Assembly: GCA_021774875.1 (NCBI GenBank)
Contig: JAJFIP010000174.1
Location: forward strand, 1-46,292
Length of the DNA: 46,292 bases
Direction: 5' to 3'
Source: Emcibacter sp.
GTDB taxonomy: Bacteria > Pseudomonadota > Alphaproteobacteria > Sphingomonadales > Emcibacteraceae
Position numbers and translations under genes: made by a program. Below the pieces are notes generated by a model that ran no database searches, had not been told where the DNA came from, and saw nothing but the letters and a program-made list of their open reading frames with translations. Shown one piece after another: positions 37,754-45,066 of the stretch. The first letter of the stretch is position 1, and every line of letters starts with the position of its first letter.

Positions 37754-38509
37754 TCAGAGCAATGATAATGGACCGTATAACCATGTCAGCCAAAGCCCCA
37801 CAGACAGATAACTGCCAAAGGGGATTTTCTGGAAGCGATCCGGGGATTTTTTCTCAATTACCCCAAGACTAAAGGTCGCCAACAGGGCCAGAAGCGTGGA
37901 AATGATCAGAATAGTGCCAAGGCCATCAATACCAACCCAGGCCCCCGCAGCGGCAAATAATTTCACATCACCCTGCCCCAGGCCTTCCCGCTGACGGATG
38001 AGGCCATAGAGATAGCTCAAGCCCCCCAAAATAACTGCCGCCACCACCATGCCCACCAAATGCAAAACCAGTCTGTCCGGATTTAACAAAGCTATCATCC
38101 CAAGGCCACCAACTATCAGGGGCAAGGTAATGGCGTCTGGCAGGATAAAATTTCTCCAGTCAATAACGGCAAGCGTCAACAACGCCCAGCCCAACAAACA
38201 ACTTATTACAAAAACCATACCCGTAGTCACAAGGGCAGCCCATAAAACTGCAAGTAAGGCGGCTATTTCCATTAGCGGGTAAAAGGCAGGAATCCTTTTG
38301 GCACAATAGGCACATTTACCGCGCCACAAGACATAGGAAATGAGCGGTATCATATACCAGAATGCCAGAATATGACTACATTCAGGGCATTTTGAACGGC
38401 CAGTCACCAGTCTCTCCCCCAAAGGCAGTCTCAGGATAACCACGCCCAGAAAACTGCCGATAAACGGCGAAATGAGGATCAGTAGCGGGTTATAAAATTC
38501 AGGTGCCAA
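37754..38509 (-). CDS. gspO: Prepilin peptidase/N-methyltransferase GspO (PilD)
   Basis: A 251-residue polytopic membrane protease that cuts the leaders of GspG, H, I, J and K and methylates the new N-terminus. The N-terminal cytoplasmic loop has two zinc-type Cys pairs (Cys41/44 and Cys66/69). The catalytic aspartate motifs are VIDWRNFILPD (Asp117 to Asp125) and GQGD (Asp181). The start is TTG 38509, inside the end of the upstream B3/B4 gene (11-base overlap), so translation is probably coupled. It is the only T2SS gene in this third piece of the locus. Confidence 0.93.
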   Translation of the reverse strand: MAPEFYNPLLILISPFIGSFLGVVILRLPLGERLVTGRSKCPECSHILAFWYMIPLISYVLWRGKCAYCAKRIPAFYPLMEIAALLAVLWAALVTTGMVFVISCLLGWALLTLAVIDWRNFILPDAITLPLIVGGLGMIALLNPDRLVLHLVGMVVAAVILGGLSYLYGLIRQREGLGQGDVKLFAAAGAWVGIDGLGTILIISTLLALLATFSLGVIEKKSPDRFQKIPFGSYLSVGLWLTWLYGPLSLL

Positions 38510-39197
38510 AATTAATTTCCGGTGCTAGCTGATTGAGTTGCTCGGATCTAATGGTGCATGGCCAGATTTCCGTTATTTCCTTAATCAATACCGATGCAAT
38601 TTTTTTAATATCTTCGGAAGCAGTACCGTGCAGTGCCTCGGCGACGATGAGAACACTGCTGGTTTCATCCCGTATGGCAGAATATGCGCTTTGCCGATTG
38701 GTCCAGCGTCTGGCATGGGCTTTATTCTCAGTATCAGCGAAAATCACCTCATTCTCTTTGGGGGGTTCAACTTGCCCCGAAAAAGTCAGATAAGTTTCAT
38801 CACCTACAGCATAACGTACTTCCATATCACCCGTAATTTGTGCGGTATCAAAGGCGGCAATCGGTATGGCAAAGGCAAGAGATATTGCATTACACAGGTC
38901 AATCAACGGATGTATCTGCGGCAATGATTTTTCTTTATTGAATCGCCGCAGTAATGCTTCAGAGGCACATCGATATTTGGTCGGCTTCAGGCCCATTTTT
39001 GAGAATGTCCGCCGCCAGGCCTGTATTTCAGGCAGTTCCCCCACAGAACTTTCAATCAGGCGGGACTCTGCTACGGCATTATATTCCGTAACCCGTGAAG
39101 TCACAGATACATCCTTGGTGATGCCTTGGGTGAAAATTGCACAAGCAACAAGCTCCGGAAAATCAGCCCAGATTTCACTCGAATGGCTAAATCGCAT
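38499..39197 (-). CDS. B3/B4 domain protein (PheT editing-domain-like)
   Basis: A 232-residue protein of the stand-alone B3/4 family (COG3382-like), related to the editing domain of phenylalanyl-tRNA synthetase beta. Typical segments are W(R)RTFSKMGLKPTKYRCASEAL, the H-P-L-I-D-L-C-N-A-I-S-L core and the D-T-A-Q-I-x-G-x-(M)-x-V-R-Y turn. Stand-alone members are thought to act on tRNA or amino acids, but their role is poorly defined. AAGGAAG precedes the ATG. It is co-transcribed with, and overlaps, gspO, which is an unexpected partner. Confidence 0.85.
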   Translation of the reverse strand: MRFSHSSEIWADFPELVACAIFTQGITKDVSVTSRVTEYNAVAESRLIESSVGELPEIQAWRRTFSKMGLKPTKYRCASEALLRRFNKEKSLPQIHPLIDLCNAISLAFAIPIAAFDTAQITGDMEVRYAVGDETYLTFSGQVEPPKENEVIFADTENKAHARRWTNRQSAYSAIRDETSSVLIVAEALHGTASEDIKKIASVLIKEITEIWPCTIRSEQLNQLAPEINFGT

Positions 39198-39225
39198 ACT
39201 TCTTCCTTAGGATATGTCTACGGAT

Positions 39226-39240
39226 TTCATTTAAAATGAA
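39226..39240. promoter_or_regulatory. Perfect 15-base palindrome upstream of the B3/B4-gspO operon
   Basis: TTCATTTAAAATGAA has 7-bp arms around one base and lies 29 bases before the B3/B4 start at 39197. It could be an operator or part of a transcript end. No protein is assigned. Confidence 0.3.
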
Positions 39241-39300
39241 CCCAGATAACATATTAACACCATATCAACTGATCTGCACTGCTTGAATAGTGATAAAGTT

Positions 39301-40926
39301 TTATTTAGGTGTTATGCAGGAAAAATTCTCGGCTTTATCAGTATCGCCTTTGCCAGAGTATCTGGCAACCTGTGGATGGGGACACAAAGGTCGTGAACGG
39401 ACCGTAACGCCCTCTCCGTCAACCTGTTTGGCGATCATGGCATCTGGTGCCACTCCCTTTTCCACCCAAGACTCAATTGCCGTTATCGGATCGAAGCGTT
39501 CAGCACTCTGGTGGGGTGCTTCCAGACAATGTCCGGCACCGGGAACCATAAAGAGCCTGAAAAAATCATCGGCAGTTGCTTTGCCACCGGACAGCTTAAC
39601 CACATCCTCGTAATACCCGATAGTGGCACCGGGAGATGCGCCGGGATCGCTCCAGCCCTGCCACATGATGGCCTTGCCACCCGCTGCCTTGAACTTGCTC
39701 AAATCCGGATTGTCGGCACGATAGACGGGCCGCATGAAATCGAGTTCTTTTGGATATTTATTGAGATCGAAATCATGGAGCGAATAGGTCGGACCGGGAT
39801 CTTGTTCAAACAATACATAGCGGAACAGATTATCCAGATATAACTCCATGACACCCTTGCGACCTGGCGGAACCAGCCATTTCGGCCAGTAGGCTTCCGA
39901 CCCGTAAGCCAGATTATAATGCCAGTCGACACCATGATTATCAGGTAGCCCACCATACCACTTTTGCAATACCCCAACCTGTTTAGTGGTCAGGCAGCTA
40001 TCGCTAGTACTGCCAGCCTTACATTGTAGTTGGCCAGGGTCAAATTTACATTGGGGAGGATCAGCAATCAGATTGTCCTTCAACCCATCCTTGGCATCGC
40101 AGGCAGCCATGACAGCTTTTGCCACCATATCAACCTTGTCCAGCCCAAGGATAAGCTTTCCATCGGGGCCGGTATTGGATTGAATAGCCCATGCGCCGTG
40201 CATGGCCAGCGTACGCCAGTCAAGTGCTGGTGCGCCAATGATCACACCGTCGAATATATCAGGGAAACGCTGGGTTACCATCGCCCCCATGCGTCCGCCG
40301 TTGGAACAGCCTGAAAAGTAGGAATATTCTTGCTTGCGGCCATAAAAGGCCTGAATGATTTCTTTGGCCGCACCGGAAACAGCGGGCAGAACCCGCCAGC
40401 CCCAATCGCGCTCAGCAGCCCGGTTGTTGTAGGCCCATTCGCCATCAGCCGCATGAGCACCCCAATGACCGGCATCAGTGGTAATGACCGCATAATTGCG
40501 GGTCAGGGCCACGTTAATGCCGTTTGATAATCCCAACCGATCGGGCGAAACCTGGCCGCAAAAACCGCCGCAACCTGCCATGAAAAATTTTCCGTTCCAG
40601 TCCTTTACCGGTAGCCGCAGTTCAAAATTCATGGTTGGCAGCACATAACCCCGCACCCGGCAATATTCCGGCAGCGGTGGCCTGTCCTTGGCGCTCATGG
40701 CATGGCTTTTGCCATATCTGAGTGCAGCGGCGGGGAGTGGCTCACTGTTACCATCGACCACGGTTGCTGTGAGAATTGTTGTGTCGGTAAAGGTCTGATT
40801 GATCAGTGACGAGCATAGTGCTTCATTTTCAGATTCGGCTGTGGCTACTCCCGGCATGATAAACATCGCGAGCAGCAGAAGAGCCGGGATCATTAGAACC
40901 CGGCTCTTTGTGCGTGGCGTAACCAA
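39301..40926 (-). CDS. Tannase/feruloyl-esterase family secreted hydrolase
   Basis: A 541-residue protein with a signal peptide (cut near ATA-ES, residue 30). The alpha/beta-hydrolase core carries GCSNGG (nucleophile Ser208 next to Cys207) and GAGHCLEAP (catalytic His next to Cys), the CS-D-HC disulfide-linked triad of the tannase family, which cleaves aromatic or phenolic esters. The frame can only begin at TTG 40926, directly after the stop of the TonB receptor gene; ATG 40893 would remove the basic start of the signal peptide. A strong hairpin (40879-40908) covers the start region. It forms an operon with the receptor upstream, which suggests the ester is a nutrient. Confidence 0.88.
   Translation of the reverse strand: MVTPRTKSRVLMIPALLLLAMFIMPGVATAESENEALCSSLINQTFTDTTILTATVVDGNSEPLPAAALRYGKSHAMSAKDRPPLPEYCRVRGYVLPTMNFELRLPVKDWNGKFFMAGCGGFCGQVSPDRLGLSNGINVALTRNYAVITTDAGHWGAHAADGEWAYNNRAAERDWGWRVLPAVSGAAKEIIQAFYGRKQEYSYFSGCSNGGRMGAMVTQRFPDIFDGVIIGAPALDWRTLAMHGAWAIQSNTGPDGKLILGLDKVDMVAKAVMAACDAKDGLKDNLIADPPQCKFDPGQLQCKAGSTSDSCLTTKQVGVLQKWYGGLPDNHGVDWHYNLAYGSEAYWPKWLVPPGRKGVMELYLDNLFRYVLFEQDPGPTYSLHDFDLNKYPKELDFMRPVYRADNPDLSKFKAAGGKAIMWQGWSDPGASPGATIGYYEDVVKLSGGKATADDFFRLFMVPGAGHCLEAPHQSAERFDPITAIESWVEKGVAPDAMIAKQVDGEGVTVRSRPLCPHPQVARYSGKGDTDKAENFSCITPK
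40879..40908 (-). promoter_or_regulatory. Intercistronic hairpin at the start of the tannase-family gene
   Basis: A perfect 10-bp stem (AAGAGCCGGG / CCCGGCTCTT) with a 10-base loop begins about 18 bases after the receptor stop. The only early ATG of the esterase frame (40893) lies in the loop. There is no T-run after it on the minus strand, so it is more likely an mRNA-stability or translation-control hairpin than an intrinsic terminator. Confidence 0.6.
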
Positions 40927-43188
40927 TTAATAAGTCCAGCTTACAGTAAAGCCCCACATTCTTGGTGGTGCAAACAGGGCGAAACCGGAACCCGCAACAT
41001 CGAAATTCTGAAGCTGGTAGGTTTCATCGAACAAATTTTTCGACCAGACCGAAAATTCGAGATTTCGATCGGTCAGTTCATATGTCAGACGGGCGTCTAC
41101 AACCTGATAGGAGGGTATAGCAGTAATGGGGGATGCTGGAATATCATCATTTGTCTCACTGGTATAGCGATAATTCAGATTTAAAGATACCAGACCATTA
41201 TCACCCACTGGCTGACTCATATCAACACTGAAAGAAAGCGTATGTTCTGGTGAAGTTGCCAGACTTTCACCAATGGCTAATAGATCATCGCCAGTATTAG
41301 AACCAAATTCCTTAATCTCGGTATTCAAATAACCATAGCTGCCGGAAAACTCGAGCCAGGGTGTCGCAAGAACAGTCCATTCTGCCTCAATACCCCAGAT
41401 ATCGGCTTTACCTGCATTGGCCGTTCTGAAGCTGCCCACCGGGTTTTCTGGTGTGGAAACAAACAGGGCGACCTGAAGGTCTGTGTAATTAATGAAAAAC
41501 CCACTGACATTCAGACGAATCCGGTCATCCATCCATTGGGATTTGACACCGAACTCATAGTCAATGGCAAATTCAGGGTCAAACGGGGTAGCGGCAGAAT
41601 CTGGCTCAGAAGGCTGGCCCTGAAAGCCACCACTCTTGAATCCACGGGTGACACTGGCAAACAACAGCACATCTTCGGTCGCTGTATAATCGACACCCAC
41701 TTTCCATGTAAGCGCGTTCCATGTTTTACTTGCTGAAATATCAAACAACTCGGTTATGGTGCTACCGGGTCCGCCGATAAAACCAGCCGTGCTGTCATTG
41801 CTAAAATCTTTCTTTTCCGTGGTGTAACGCAGTCCACCGGTAATATTGAGTTTGTCGGTCACGGCGTAGGTTGCTTCACCAAAAACAGCAAAGCTATCGA
41901 GGATGTTCGCCTGATCAAATATATTCAATGAGGCGAAGTTTGGAACCGTGCCCGGAGGAAAACCAAGAATAGTGGAAAGATCAAGAACCGGCTCGACGGT
42001 TTCCACGCGAACCGCATCTTCATGCAGGTAATAGAGACCCCCGACCCAAGTCAGGCTTTCGCCTTCGGGTGAAGCCAGGCGTATTTCCTGACTGAATTGT
42101 TTGGATGTTTCAGTGGACCTGTCGTCCCCGTTCAGCGTGCCCTGAATGAAAAATGGCGCGATGCCGTCGTTGGTTGTCAAGCCCAGAGGGTCAGTGACCC
42201 AGTCAAAATCTGTGCGCCGGAAAGCAGTGATTGATGTCAGATGTCCGTAGCCTGTATCCCAATCCAGATTACCGTGAATACCCCATAGGTCACGATTTGA
42301 AAGGCCGGTCACATCGCCGACAAAATTCCGGGGATTTTCGATACCACCACCTGCGGCACTGGCAATTGCTCCCGCCGCGCCAGTAATTGGTATGCGGGCA
42401 TCGCCAGCCAGACGGTCGCGGGTGTAATCGGCACTGAGCATGAATTCGGTTGCATCGTTAATCTTAAACAAAAGCTGACCACGCATACTGCTGGTATTTT
42501 CGTCCATCATGTCTTCGCCTAGTTGCAGGCCAAAAGTATGTCCGTCCCGGTCGCGGGAGCTAAAGGCAAATTTTGCGTTTACACTGTCACTCAGGGGACC
42601 AGAAGCCATGGCTCTGATATCAATACGTTTGAAATTACCAACGGAGGCTTCGCCGCGAAGCACGAGTTCATCGCTAGGTTTGCTGGTGACCACATTAATG
42701 GCACCACCGACAACATTTTTGCCGTATAGAGTGCCCTGCGGTCCACGTAGAACTTCGATGCGCTCCAGATCATACAAGTCAAAAACCTGTGATGCGCCGC
42801 GCGCCATATAAACACCATCAAGAAAAACCGCAACGGAATTATCACCGCCGGCGCCGTCTTCGTTGGAGCCGATGCCGCGCATGGTAAGGCCGGGCTGACC
42901 GACACTGAATAAGGTCACATTGAAGCCCGGTGTCCGTGCAGCGATTTCATCCATACGGAAAATACGGGATTTACGCATCTGTTCGGCACCGAGTACGGTT
43001 ACCGAAATTGGTACCTTTTGCAGGCTCTGCGACCTTTTTTGTGCGGTAACGGTAATCTCCTCGATGGCGAATTCATCGTCATCATCTGCAGCCATTGCAG
43101 CAGAGAAGGCATAAGGCGTAATTGTCGCCAAGCCCGTTGCTAACGCAACCATTGATACCGTTTGTCGTGTCGTGAATTTAGTGCTCAT
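40927..43188 (-). CDS. TonB-dependent outer-membrane receptor
   Basis: A 753-residue protein from ATG 43188, chosen because AAGGAGG sits just before it; the frame extends to 43215. A signal peptide (about residues 1-33, ending near AMAAD) leads into a TonB-box-like EEITVTAQKR, a plug domain (VPISVTVLGAEQM to VVGGAINVVT) and a 22-strand-type barrel ending in the aromatic VSWTY. The sequence is of the large family used for carbohydrate, aromatic or lipid-like substrates rather than a clear siderophore receptor. It has its own promoter with an operator shared with the acyl-CoA dehydrogenase operon. The esterase follows directly. Confidence 0.93.
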   Translation of the reverse strand: MSTKFTTRQTVSMVALATGLATITPYAFSAAMAADDDDEFAIEEITVTAQKRSQSLQKVPISVTVLGAEQMRKSRIFRMDEIAARTPGFNVTLFSVGQPGLTMRGIGSNEDGAGGDNSVAVFLDGVYMARGASQVFDLYDLERIEVLRGPQGTLYGKNVVGGAINVVTSKPSDELVLRGEASVGNFKRIDIRAMASGPLSDSVNAKFAFSSRDRDGHTFGLQLGEDMMDENTSSMRGQLLFKINDATEFMLSADYTRDRLAGDARIPITGAAGAIASAAGGGIENPRNFVGDVTGLSNRDLWGIHGNLDWDTGYGHLTSITAFRRTDFDWVTDPLGLTTNDGIAPFFIQGTLNGDDRSTETSKQFSQEIRLASPEGESLTWVGGLYYLHEDAVRVETVEPVLDLSTILGFPPGTVPNFASLNIFDQANILDSFAVFGEATYAVTDKLNITGGLRYTTEKKDFSNDSTAGFIGGPGSTITELFDISASKTWNALTWKVGVDYTATEDVLLFASVTRGFKSGGFQGQPSEPDSAATPFDPEFAIDYEFGVKSQWMDDRIRLNVSGFFINYTDLQVALFVSTPENPVGSFRTANAGKADIWGIEAEWTVLATPWLEFSGSYGYLNTEIKEFGSNTGDDLLAIGESLATSPEHTLSFSVDMSQPVGDNGLVSLNLNYRYTSETNDDIPASPITAIPSYQVVDARLTYELTDRNLEFSVWSKNLFDETYQLQNFDVAGSGFALFAPPRMWGFTVSWTY

Positions 43189-43217
43189 GATTTCCTCCTT
43201 AAGCGATGTTTTCACTC

Positions 43218-43245
43218 AATATAGCGAGTAGCGATCAAGAGTCAA
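43218..43245 (-). promoter_or_regulatory. Leftward promoter of the TonB receptor gene
   Basis: On the minus strand TTGACT (43245-43240), a 16-base spacer and TATATT (43223-43218) end 30 bases before ATG 43188. The -35 box is the end of the operator-like sequence 43241-43256. Confidence 0.6.
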
Positions 43246-43256
43246 GTATTACTCAA
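43241..43256 (-). promoter_or_regulatory. Operator-like site, copy 1 (TonB receptor promoter)
   Basis: On the minus strand the site reads TTGAGTAATACTTGAC. It matches copy 2 at 43779-43794 (TTGAGTATCACTTGAC) in all 13 bases outside the three-base centre. In both copies its end forms the -35 box. Confidence 0.6.
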
Positions 43257-43289
43257 CTTTGGAGTAAAACTATCTTAATTAGGTAAACT

Positions 43290-43667
43290 TCAACCACTAT
43301 TGCCAGTTTGGCGCATCCACGTGGCGGCGTCGAAATAATCCCGCCATATTTTGATCTTGTCGCCTTCTAACTGAAAGACACCATTGCAGGGCAACTCGAC
43401 TGTCTTGCCCTGTATGATAAAGCGATCAAGCCGTTCTGCCATGACATGGTCACCAGTTTTTGCAATGTTCAGAATCTGCCAGTCAACCTTTTCGGCAGGG
43501 TCGATGAATTGTTCAATGACCTGGCGGATTGCAGTCAGTCCGCTGACGGGAGCCATGGGCATGTTGTGATAAACACTGTCGGTTGAGAAGAAAGCCATTA
43601 TCTTATCGATGTCTTTCCTGTTAAAGGCCGCAACCAGTGCCTTTACAACTGCAATTCCAGAATCCAT
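43290..43667 (-). CDS. Limonene-1,2-epoxide-hydrolase-family enzyme (SnoaL/NTF2 fold)
   Basis: A 125-residue single-domain protein. It has the catalytic pattern of limonene-1,2-epoxide hydrolases: Tyr33-x-Asn35, Arg79-x-Asp81 and Asp110 in WRDYFD, which hold and activate the water that opens an epoxide. It is slightly shorter than the founding enzyme. AAGGAG precedes the ATG at 43667. It lies between the receptor gene (same strand, separate promoter) and the divergent acyl-CoA dehydrogenase operon, which suggests a step in the same pathway. The substrate is unknown. Confidence 0.83.
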   Translation of the reverse strand: MDSGIAVVKALVAAFNRKDIDKIMAFFSTDSVYHNMPMAPVSGLTAIRQVIEQFIDPAEKVDWQILNIAKTGDHVMAERLDRFIIQGKTVELPCNGVFQLEGDKIKIWRDYFDAATWMRQTGNSG

Positions 43668-43778
43668 ATTCGCTCTCCTTATCTTATGTTAACGCTGTAC
43701 CTGTCATTCAATCTATTGGCTACTAAATCACTTTGCCTAGTTGAAGCAGCCCCTCGATTATTGTCATATGCTAGGTTA

Positions 43779-43794
43779 TTGAGTATCACTTGAC
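43779..43794 (+). promoter_or_regulatory. Operator-like site, copy 2 (acyl-CoA dehydrogenase promoter)
   Basis: TTGAGTATCACTTGAC overlaps the -35 box of the rightward promoter in the same register as copy 1 overlaps the leftward promoter. A repressor binding here would block both. Confidence 0.6.
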
Positions 43795-43817
43795 AATAAA
43801 GTTTTACTAATTATAAC
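43790..43817 (+). promoter_or_regulatory. Rightward promoter of the acyl-CoA dehydrogenase operon
   Basis: TTGACA (43790-43795, perfect consensus), a 16-base spacer and TATAAC (43812-43817) leave a leader of about 85 bases before ATG 43909. Confidence 0.65.
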
Positions 43818-43908
43818 GTAATTAAAGCTGAATTCAGGGTCGCGTGAGGATTGGCATGCTGGGCGAAAGTACCCAGACTGAGTGCAGAAATAGCCACAGG
43901 AGAGACAG

Positions 43909-45066
43909 ATGGGACAAATTTTCACGGAAGACCACGATCAATTTCGCCATTCACTGCGCAGCTTTGTTGAAAAGGAAATCACCCCCAACGTTCTTGAATG
44001 GGAAGCAGAAGGACAGGTTCCCCGTTCATTTTTCAAGAAATTGGGCGACCTTGGGTTTTTGGGCATACGTCTGGGCGAAGAGTATGGCGGCAGTGGCCTC
44101 GATTTCTTGTATACGACGGTGCTGGTACAGGAATTGATGCAGTGCGGCTCAGTCGGGGTTCCGGTGGCGGCAATGGCACATGCTGAATTTGCCACCAAAA
44201 TTATAGAACGTGCAGGCTCTGACGATCTGAAGGACGAATATCTGCGCGATGCCGTCGCCGGAAATATCATTGGTGCGTTGGGTTTGACTGAACCAGGAGC
44301 CGGTTCGGATGTTGCAGCCATAAGGACCAGAGCCGTACGAGATGGTGATGATTATGTCATCAATGGCTCTAAGGTTTTTATCACCAATGGGACGATCGCG
44401 GATTTCATCACCACGGGTGTACGCACAGGTGAAGATGGATATACTGGGATGTCCCTGCTTGTTGTACCTGCTGATACCAAGGGCCTCACCCGCAGGCGAC
44501 TGAAGAAGATCGGTACCCATTCATCAGATACTGCGGAATTATTCTTTGATGATTGCCGTGTGCCCGCCCGCAACCTGCTGGGGCCGGAAGGCGGTGGTTT
44601 CAAGCCGCTGATGCAGGGCTTCGAGGGCGAACGGATGGTGCTATCTGTCATAGCCTGCGCGCAAATGCGTCTGATGTGGGAAGCGGCACGCCAGCATGGA
44701 CATGACCGCAAGGCATTCGGCCAGACATTGCTTGAATTTCAGGTCTGGCAACATCGCCTGGCCGATGTGATTACTTCGATCGAAGCGGCTGAGGCACTGA
44801 TGTACCGGGGCATTGATATGTATGTAAGGGGCGAGCCCTGTAACGCAGAAATTTCCATGTCCAAGCTATTCGCAACAGAAACCGCACTTACGGTGGCACG
44901 TGAATGTGCGCAAATTCATGGCGGCATGAGCCATATGGAAGAATGTGGCATGGCGCGGCTTTATCGCGACTCTCTGGCCTTTACCATTGGAGCCGGAACA
45001 TCCGAAGTCTTGCGTACCATTATCGCAAATGACAAGGGGCTAGCTAAACGGAGGGATCACAAATGA
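43909..45066 (+). CDS. Acyl-CoA dehydrogenase (isovaleryl/long-chain type active site)
   Basis: A 385-residue FAD enzyme that introduces the alpha-beta double bond in an acyl-CoA thioester. Family motifs are GALGLTEPGAGSD (122-134) and VINGSKVFITNG (150-161). The C-terminal loop reads TIGAGTSEV, lacking the Glu used by medium- and short-chain enzymes. Instead Glu241 in FEGERMVL aligns with the helix-G catalytic Glu of isovaleryl-CoA dehydrogenase. This suggests a branched or bulky acyl substrate. CAGGAGAG precedes ATG 43909. The stop overlaps the next start by four bases. Confidence 0.93.
   Translation: MGQIFTEDHDQFRHSLRSFVEKEITPNVLEWEAEGQVPRSFFKKLGDLGFLGIRLGEEYGGSGLDFLYTTVLVQELMQCGSVGVPVAAMAHAEFATKIIERAGSDDLKDEYLRDAVAGNIIGALGLTEPGAGSDVAAIRTRAVRDGDDYVINGSKVFITNGTIADFITTGVRTGEDGYTGMSLLVVPADTKGLTRRRLKKIGTHSSDTAELFFDDCRVPARNLLGPEGGGFKPLMQGFEGERMVLSVIACAQMRLMWEAARQHGHDRKAFGQTLLEFQVWQHRLADVITSIEAAEALMYRGIDMYVRGEPCNAEISMSKLFATETALTVARECAQIHGGMSHMEECGMARLYRDSLAFTIGAGTSEVLRTIIANDKGLAKRRDHK

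Noticed and set aside
40879-40908. Intrinsic terminator after the TonB receptor gene
   Set aside because: The stem is strong but on the transcribed strand it is followed by a CTGCTGCTCG-type sequence rather than a U-run, and it lies within the esterase start.
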